This document shows, piece after piece, positions 59,396 through 64,000 of a stretch of DNA of 64,000 bases (its first letter is position 1; the number at the start of each line of letters is the position of its first letter). The DNA is from Rhodococcus sp. OK302 (GTDB taxonomy: Bacteria > Actinomycetota > Actinomycetes > Mycobacteriales > Mycobacteriaceae). The notes under the pieces were generated by a model. The model made no database searches. It had not been told where the DNA came from and was given only the letters and a program-made list of their open reading frames with translations. The translations under genes were made by a program, and so were the position numbers. The DNA is taken from the NCBI RefSeq assembly GCF_002245895.1, contig NZ_NPJZ01000001.1:4829501-4893500 (forward strand). The letters are read 5' to 3'.

Positions 59396-60778
59396 ATGAG
59401 CGTCAATACCGTAGTTGCCGATGTTGTGGCTGGTTCTGCTGTGAATGTGCGCGGCAGGCTGTGGAGGTTACGGCCGTGCGACGTGCGGGACGTCGCAGTC
59501 AGTGTGTCAGCGGAAATCCTTCGGCTGGAAGCGATTCGGGTTGCCGCGGTCGACGAGTTGGCGCTTCATCCGGACGAGCCGGTGCTGTGTTACCGCGGCG
59601 TCGGCCGCTGGCTGGCCGCGAACACGATGCTGCAGAACGCGGCCGGAAACAAGATCGCTGCCCTCGGGGTGGCCTTACGGGCATTCCCCGCTATCGCGGC
59701 CCAGTTCGATGCCGGTGACCTCACCGTCGACCATGCCGCGCTGATCACCGCATTCTGCGAATCCCCACCGAAAGGGATGCCGGACCGCGCCCTGCCGCAC
59801 TGCATCAAAACCCTGCTCGCCGCAGCCTCCGGAGTGGAGGCGACCACCACGAAACTGCGGTACGCCATCGCGGTGTTGGAGCGGATCTTCGAATCCGAAG
59901 ACATCCCGCCTGGGGAAGACGACGACCGCAACGAACTACGCATCGCGCCGACGTTGAACGGTCGAGTGGTCATCAAAGGTGAGTTCGATGCGTTGACCGG
60001 CGAAATGCTCTTGTCGGCGTTGTCGGGGTTGTCGATGCCCACCCCCGCGGCAGACGGAACACCCGATGCTCGGTCCGCTGCCAAGCGGACGGCGGATGCG
60101 TTGACGGAGTTGATTCGACGGTATCTCGACAATGCTGCGACGGGGGTGGACGGTGGTCAGCGTCCGCATGTGAATGTGCATGTGACGGCGAAAGATCTTG
60201 CGGAGCATCGGGACTGCGCGAGCACGCGCACTGCATCGTCGAGCTCGGCTTCGCCCGATGACGAGACTGACGTCGAGGATGCACCGGTGTGGGGTTTCGA
60301 CGACCTCGACGACTTCGACGATCTTGATGTCGGGCACATGCCGTGGATGGGCCCGTTGAGCATCACCCGCACCCGGATGTTGGCGTGCGATTGCATGCTC
60401 TCGACGGTGCTCCTCGACGAACACGGCGCCCCGCTCGATGTGAGTCCGTTGAAGCGGTTGGTGTCGGCGGCGCAGCGGACGGCGTTGATCGCCCGAGACA
60501 AGGGATGTGCGTTCCCCTCCTGTGATGCGGTGCCGGCGTGGTGCGACGCGCACCATATTCTGCCGTGGTCGAAGGGTGGGTTGACGGTGATGGACAACCT
60601 CACCCTGCTCTGCCGAGCGCATCACACACTGATTCACCGCAAGGCCGGATTCGCGGGGCAGTGGGAAATCAAGATGGGGTCGGATCGCAGGCCGTGGTTT
60701 GTTCCGCTGGCGGGGATCGATCCGCAGCAGCGGCCGCGACGTTCGACAGCGCATCAGGGTCCGGTGCTGCGCACGTGA
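59396..60778 (+). CDS. DUF222 / HNH endonuclease (13E12-repeat family)
   Basis: A 460-aa protein. The N-terminal DUF222 region (from about residue 35 to 300) ends in an acidic variable stretch with DDLDDFDDLD. A C-terminal HNH nuclease follows, with the Cys/His core CAFPSC...WCDAHHILPWSKGG and LCRAHHTLIHR. This is the 13E12-repeat family, multi-copy in mycobacteria, with members reported to be DNA-damage induced through LexA. Start: the ATG at 59396 with GGGGG 5 nt upstream; in-frame ATG 59384 and TTG 59372 are alternatives. The strong promoter and SOS box predict induction by DNA damage. Confidence 0.9.
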   Translation: MSVNTVVADVVAGSAVNVRGRLWRLRPCDVRDVAVSVSAEILRLEAIRVAAVDELALHPDEPVLCYRGVGRWLAANTMLQNAAGNKIAALGVALRAFPAIAAQFDAGDLTVDHAALITAFCESPPKGMPDRALPHCIKTLLAAASGVEATTTKLRYAIAVLERIFESEDIPPGEDDDRNELRIAPTLNGRVVIKGEFDALTGEMLLSALSGLSMPTPAADGTPDARSAAKRTADALTELIRRYLDNAATGVDGGQRPHVNVHVTAKDLAEHRDCASTRTASSSSASPDDETDVEDAPVWGFDDLDDFDDLDVGHMPWMGPLSITRTRMLACDCMLSTVLLDEHGAPLDVSPLKRLVSAAQRTALIARDKGCAFPSCDAVPAWCDAHHILPWSKGGLTVMDNLTLLCRAHHTLIHRKAGFAGQWEIKMGSDRRPWFVPLAGIDPQQRPRRSTAHQGPVLRT

Positions 60779-60809
60779 GAGTTGTTGCACCACAAATGCA
60801 GACGTGTCA

Positions 60810-60842
60810 GGCTTCGCATCAGATTCTCGCCGATGCGAAGCC
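60810..60842. terminator. Hairpin between the HNH gene and the VOC gene
   Basis: Perfect 11-bp arms (60810-60820 and 60832-60842) with an 11-nt loop between convergent genes; no T-tract. Confidence 0.6.
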
Positions 60843-60852
60843 CAGACGTGTG

Positions 60853-60887
60853 GCTACTGCACTGCCAGCTACTGCATTGCCAGCTAC
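60853..60887. repeat. 15-bp tandem repeat, 2.3 copies
   Basis: GCTACTGCAYTGCCA occurs twice (60853-60867, 60868-60882) plus GCTAC, in the short region between the HNH and VOC genes, outside any coding frame. Confidence 0.85.
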
Positions 60888-60904
60888 GCGATCGACTTAC
60901 ACCA

Positions 60905-61297
60905 TCAGAGCGCAGCAAACAGGTCGACAGTATTACCGTCCGGATCGAGAAGCACGGCGTAACGCTGACCCCACACGGCGTCGAATGGTTCCTTGTGGCC
61001 AGGGAACTCAGCCGTGATACGCGCGTAAGCCTCGTCCACGGCGTCGGGGGTACCGAAGTCAAAAGCCAACGCCACCGGATGACGGCCGTCGGTGACTACG
61101 AAGTCCGGATCGAAACTGGCGATTGTGGCGAGTGCATCCCACGCCAGGCGCAAGCCGTTATCGAAGGTGAATTCGACATGCGGCGCGTCGGACGGAGTCT
61201 CGGGAATGTCGAGTCCCACACTCCGATAGAACGCGAGTGAACGATCGAGGTCGTTGGTGACGATTCCGACGAGGTCGAGTCGCGGTGACACAGACAC
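60905..61297 (-). CDS. VOC-superfamily (glyoxalase-like) protein
   Basis: A 130-aa vicinal-oxygen-chelate fold protein with two beta-alpha-beta-beta-beta units: PRLDLVGIVTNDLDRSLAFYRSVGLDIP, then HPVALAFDFGTPDAVDEAYARI and YAVLLDPDGNTVDLFA. It resembles bleomycin-resistance/dioxygenase-like proteins; substrate unknown. The GTG at 61297 has AGGAG about 9 nt upstream; a longer open frame runs into the divergent regulator gene and is rejected. It is divergent from an AraC-type regulator 57 bp away, which probably controls it. Confidence 0.85.
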   Translation of the reverse strand: MSVSPRLDLVGIVTNDLDRSLAFYRSVGLDIPETPSDAPHVEFTFDNGLRLAWDALATIASFDPDFVVTDGRHPVALAFDFGTPDAVDEAYARITAEFPGHKEPFDAVWGQRYAVLLDPDGNTVDLFAAL

Positions 61298-61354
61298 GGT
61301 AATTTCTCCTGCTTCGGTTCGAGAAGTATTCGGCCGGTGTGTGACGATAAATCC

Positions 61355-62134
61355 ATGACCGCCACAGACACCTTCAACTCCGACGGTAGTCGCGCGGCCG
61401 GGGCGGGTCTTGAACAAACCGGCCATGGCTATGCCGAGCGGCCCGTCGAAGGCGGCACGGAGTGGTTTAACTGTCTGTGGAAGAGCACGAGCACACACCA
61501 ATCCGGCGATGCCCCCCAGCGAATCATCCCGGACCTGTGCGCTGATTTCATCGTCGACAGCACCGGCAAGTCCTGGCTGGTCGGGCCGGCGACAACAGCA
61601 GATCTTGTGACGATCACGCCCGGTGCAACCCTGTGGGGAATTCGGATCAATCCGCCCGCGTTGCGTTCGATCCTCGGAACCGAAGCAGAATCGGTGCAGG
61701 ATTCCAAGATCGCGTTCGGTGATGTGCTGCCGTCACGAACGTCCCGAATTCTTGCCGACGCTCTCCGTCAAGAACGAGTTGATACACCACTACTCGAAAG
61801 CCTGTGGCCAGGACTGCGCATCGACACAGTTGCACTGCAAGGGTTTGTCGCGCTTACCAATTCGCCAAATATCAGGATTCACGAGATCGCCAGTGACCTC
61901 GGAGTTTCCGCACGGCATTTCCGGCGTACCCTCTCAAATTCGGTAGGGCTGTCCCCCAAAATGATTCAGAAGGTTCAGCGTATGCAGAATGTTCTCACCC
62001 TGGGCCGCCGCGAAAACACCTCGCTCGCAACCCTCGCAGCACGCACTGGATATGCCGACCAGGCCCACCTCTCCCGCGATGTCCAGGCGCTGGCCGGTAT
62101 TACCCCGACACGACTCCTTCGCGATCATGGCTAG
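61355..62134 (+). CDS. AraC-family transcriptional regulator
   Basis: A 259-aa regulator. The N-terminal part (about 1-140) resembles the DUF6597-like domain of AraC proteins, with RIIPDLCADFIV and GIRINPPALRSILG. The C-terminal tandem HTH has IRIHEIASDLGVSARHFRRTLSNSVGLSPKMIQKVQRMQ and LATLAARTGYADQAHLSRDVQALAGITP. It is divergent from the VOC gene across 57 bp, the usual arrangement for an autoregulator and its target. The ATG at 61355 has no strong ribosome site, but GACGAT lies 6 nt upstream. The effector is unknown. Confidence 0.88.
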   Translation: MTATDTFNSDGSRAAGAGLEQTGHGYAERPVEGGTEWFNCLWKSTSTHQSGDAPQRIIPDLCADFIVDSTGKSWLVGPATTADLVTITPGATLWGIRINPPALRSILGTEAESVQDSKIAFGDVLPSRTSRILADALRQERVDTPLLESLWPGLRIDTVALQGFVALTNSPNIRIHEIASDLGVSARHFRRTLSNSVGLSPKMIQKVQRMQNVLTLGRRENTSLATLAARTGYADQAHLSRDVQALAGITPTRLLRDHG

Positions 62135-62140
62135 CGGAGC

Positions 62141-63250
62141 TCAGTCCAGCTCGTCGAACCGTGGAATCAGATACTCGGACACCCATTTTGCCTCTTCGAT
62201 GAGTGGCCAACCAGCGAGAATCAATGCCGTGAGACCGGTTCGTGCGCGAAGCGTTCGTACCGAATCGGTGATCGAGTCCGGATCACCAACGTAGTAGACC
62301 GCCGAAGAACCGGTTCCGAAAATGTCGAGAGGTGACCACGCCGTGATTCCGGCGTAGAGCCCGTCACCGACATACAGGTCTTCGGGTTCCGGCAGCTTCC
62401 CGGCTGCGATGGTGTCGACCCAACCCTGACGCTGCGCGTCGCGAGCTGTGAACGTCTTCAGATCCTGCTCTCCTTGCGTGCGTCGACGCACCGCGTTGTC
62501 GAGAACGTGTGTGATCTGGTCGATACCGGTCTTCTCGAACAGCGAACGGAACCGTTCGAGCGCTTCCGCTTTCGTGGGCCGAACGATGACACCGGTGAGC
62601 GCACCGAAGTCCGTGAATTCTCGTCCTGCGTTTTCGGCAGCACCGCGCGCCGCAGTAAATTTATCCTCGATGAACGATGTCTCGCGGAGCATCGCAAGAT
62701 AGGTGTCGAGCACCTTGCCTGAATTGGCCAGTCCTGCGGGCGAATCACCGGTTCCCCACAGTGGAACCCGGTGACCGACTGGTGCATCGATCCGCAGCGG
62801 CGTGTTCGGGAAGTTCGACTCGGTACCCTCGGCGTAAATGCGGCGGAAGTCAGCCCAGTACTGCTCGCCTAATTCGTATCGCCGATCATGCTCGACGTTC
62901 ATGTCGTACTTCGTGAGGATGTTCTCGCGTCCGTTGACCGAGTTGATCATCAAGCGTCCGCCACTGAAAGCGTCGAAGGTGAGCGCCTTTTCGGCAAGCA
63001 ATCGCGCCGGTGTCATGTTCGCGTAGACAGCCACCAGGAACTTCATTCGCGTTGTATGCGCGGCGGCCCAGGTCGCCGAGATGAAGGGGTCGTTGGGCCA
63101 GGTGGCAACCAGCGCGCCTTCGAATCCGCCGTCGTCGATCGTTTTCGCCAACTCGATTTGCCTCGCCCCGTCCACCGGGTAAAGACCATTCGGGGTCCAC
63201 GGGTAGTCGCCGTCGGCTTGCGTGAGGTACCAGAAAGTCTTGACACTCAT
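62141..63250 (-). CDS. LLM-class flavin-dependent monooxygenase (SsuD-like)
   Basis: A 369-aa TIM-barrel bacterial-luciferase-like protein. The start (TFWYLTQADGDYPWTP), the ARLLAEKALTFDAFSGGRLMINSVNG region and YVGDPDSITDSVRTL near the end resemble FMNH2-dependent alkanesulfonate monooxygenases (SsuD). It would take reduced flavin from a partner reductase. Its ATG overlaps the thiM stop (ATGA), so it is coupled to hydroxyethylthiazole kinase, and it runs convergent to the AraC gene with 6 bp between them. The substrate may be a sulfonate or sulfur compound linked to thiazole metabolism, but that is inference. Confidence 0.88.
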   Translation of the reverse strand: MSVKTFWYLTQADGDYPWTPNGLYPVDGARQIELAKTIDDGGFEGALVATWPNDPFISATWAAAHTTRMKFLVAVYANMTPARLLAEKALTFDAFSGGRLMINSVNGRENILTKYDMNVEHDRRYELGEQYWADFRRIYAEGTESNFPNTPLRIDAPVGHRVPLWGTGDSPAGLANSGKVLDTYLAMLRETSFIEDKFTAARGAAENAGREFTDFGALTGVIVRPTKAEALERFRSLFEKTGIDQITHVLDNAVRRRTQGEQDLKTFTARDAQRQGWVDTIAAGKLPEPEDLYVGDGLYAGITAWSPLDIFGTGSSAVYYVGDPDSITDSVRTLRARTGLTALILAGWPLIEEAKWVSEYLIPRFDELD

Positions 63251-64000
63251 CAGTTTTGCGCTCCAATCGGCAATTCGAAGGATTCGACGCGTGCATGCGT
63301 CCGGATGCTATCGGCGTCGACGGTATAGAGAGCGTCGAGGTAAGCGACGGCAAACGATCCCGGACCGGTCGAGTTCTTTTCGGCGATTTCGGATGCGACC
63401 GCAACGTGAGTGTGCGCAGCAACGAGGCCTTCGAGTGCCGTTGGTGTCACTGCCAGATAAGCGGCAACAAGCCCACCCAATGAGCAACCCGTGCTCGTCA
63501 CGCGAGGAAGCAGTGCGCTACCACCTGACACACGCACACCACTCACGATTCCTTCGCTGTCGCGGCCCACGATGTAATCGACAGGCCCCGAGGCAGATAC
63601 GGCGTCGGAATGGTTCAACAGAGCGATAGCCGCAGGAACAGCGTCGACGGAATCCGATGCGCTGTCGACACCACGCGTATCACCGCCGAGACCTGCGAGC
63701 GCAATGATCTCCGACGCATTGCCTCGAATTGCAGTTGAGCGGAATCGAAGCAGGTCCACGGCAATCTCACTGCGCCAAGGTAATCCGCCGACCCCGACCG
63801 GGTCGAGAACCCAGGGAGTGTCGGACTTCTGCGCGGCCTCCGCAGCTACTCGGAATGCAGCGGCGGTCGCGTCGTCGGGGGTCCCGAGATTGACGAGCAC
63901 TCCCCCAGCGACGGCTGCAAAACCTGCGGCTTCGTGCACGTTGTCGATATGCGCGTTGCTCGCGCCGGCGGCAAGCAGGACGTTGGTAAGAAAATTGGCC
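63250..64000 (-). CDS. thiM: Hydroxyethylthiazole kinase (partial, N-terminus off the right edge)
   Basis: A ribokinase-like kinase that phosphorylates 4-methyl-5-(2-hydroxyethyl)thiazole for thiamine salvage. About 250 residues are present. They include the NVLLAAGAS substrate region near the right edge, DPVGVGGLPWR, RGNASEII and VTSTGCSLGG, the anion-hole loop with its catalytic cysteine. The start codon lies outside the window. Its stop overlaps the start of the LLM monooxygenase gene. Thiamine regulation cannot be judged because the leader is not in view. Confidence 0.92.
   Translation of the reverse strand, partial: ANFLTNVLLAAGASNAHIDNVHEAAGFAAVAGGVLVNLGTPDDATAAAFRVAAEAAQKSDTPWVLDPVGVGGLPWRSEIAVDLLRFRSTAIRGNASEIIALAGLGGDTRGVDSASDSVDAVPAAIALLNHSDAVSASGPVDYIVGRDSEGIVSGVRVSGGSALLPRVTSTGCSLGGLVAAYLAVTPTALEGLVAAHTHVAVASEIAEKNSTGPGSFAVAYLDALYTVDADSIRTHARVESFELPIGAQN

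Noticed and set aside
63900..64000. Possible TPP riboswitch for thiM
   Set aside because: The thiM start lies beyond the right edge, so any leader is outside the window; no THI-box sequence is visible.

Overview
The window is a GC-rich actinobacterial chromosome segment. Its gene order from the left edge to glnA (about 1-45,850) follows the Mycobacterium tuberculosis block Rv2176-Rv2220 almost gene for gene: pknL, aroG, Rv2179c, Rv2182c, Rv2184c-Rv2186c, fadD15, pimB', Rv2189c, ripC, Rv2191, trpD, ctaE-qcrCAB, ctaF, ctaC, asnB, adoK, erpA-like, glycerate kinase, cobUTS, ilvE, gcvT, pepA, dlaT, Rv2216, lipB, lipA, Rv2219, RDD, glnA. Protein similarity, an Ag85-like mycolyltransferase and PIM mannosyltransferase point to a mycolate-containing Mycobacteriales member, most likely Rhodococcus (erythropolis/qingshengii type). 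This assignment comes from recalled homologues, not from a database search.

Layout. 1-13.7 kb: envelope and lipid genes (PASTA kinase end, DAHP synthase, acyltransferase, ROK kinase, an ArsA-like ATPase operon, acyl-CoA ligase, PimB', two NlpC/P60 hydrolases, one behind a c-di-AMP riboswitch). 14.3-25.2 kb: exonuclease/GIY-YIG fusion, trpD, and the bcc-aa3 respiratory supercomplex (ctaE-qcrCAB on +, ctaC and ctaF on -). 25.4-37.5 kb: asnB, adenosine kinase, Fe-S carrier, glycerate kinase, cobalamin genes cobU-cobT-cobS, ilvE, gcvT, leucyl aminopeptidase. 38-45.9 kb: lipoate module (dlaT E2, lipB, lipA), membrane proteins, and glnA behind a GlnR-like box.

46-64 kb is accessory: CPBP protease, an Ltp-repeat surface protein, a permease-FAD oxidase-GMC oxidoreductase operon, katG without furA, a PPOX protein, a PiT phosphate transporter, a mycolyltransferase-like esterase, an SOS-box-controlled DUF222/HNH nuclease, a divergent VOC/AraC pair, and an LLM flavin oxidoreductase overlapping thiM (cut by the right edge).

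Main regulatory observations: a c-di-AMP (ydaO) riboswitch; at least 14 genes with a TANNNT -10 box 6-8 nt before the start codon (leaderless transcripts); a mycobacterial-type LexA box; a GlnR-type box; a P-loop ATPase whose only workable start is a CTG overlapping the previous stop; and a 44-50 bp palindrome present twice as a terminator. No tRNA, rRNA, CRISPR array, insertion sequence or prophage was seen.
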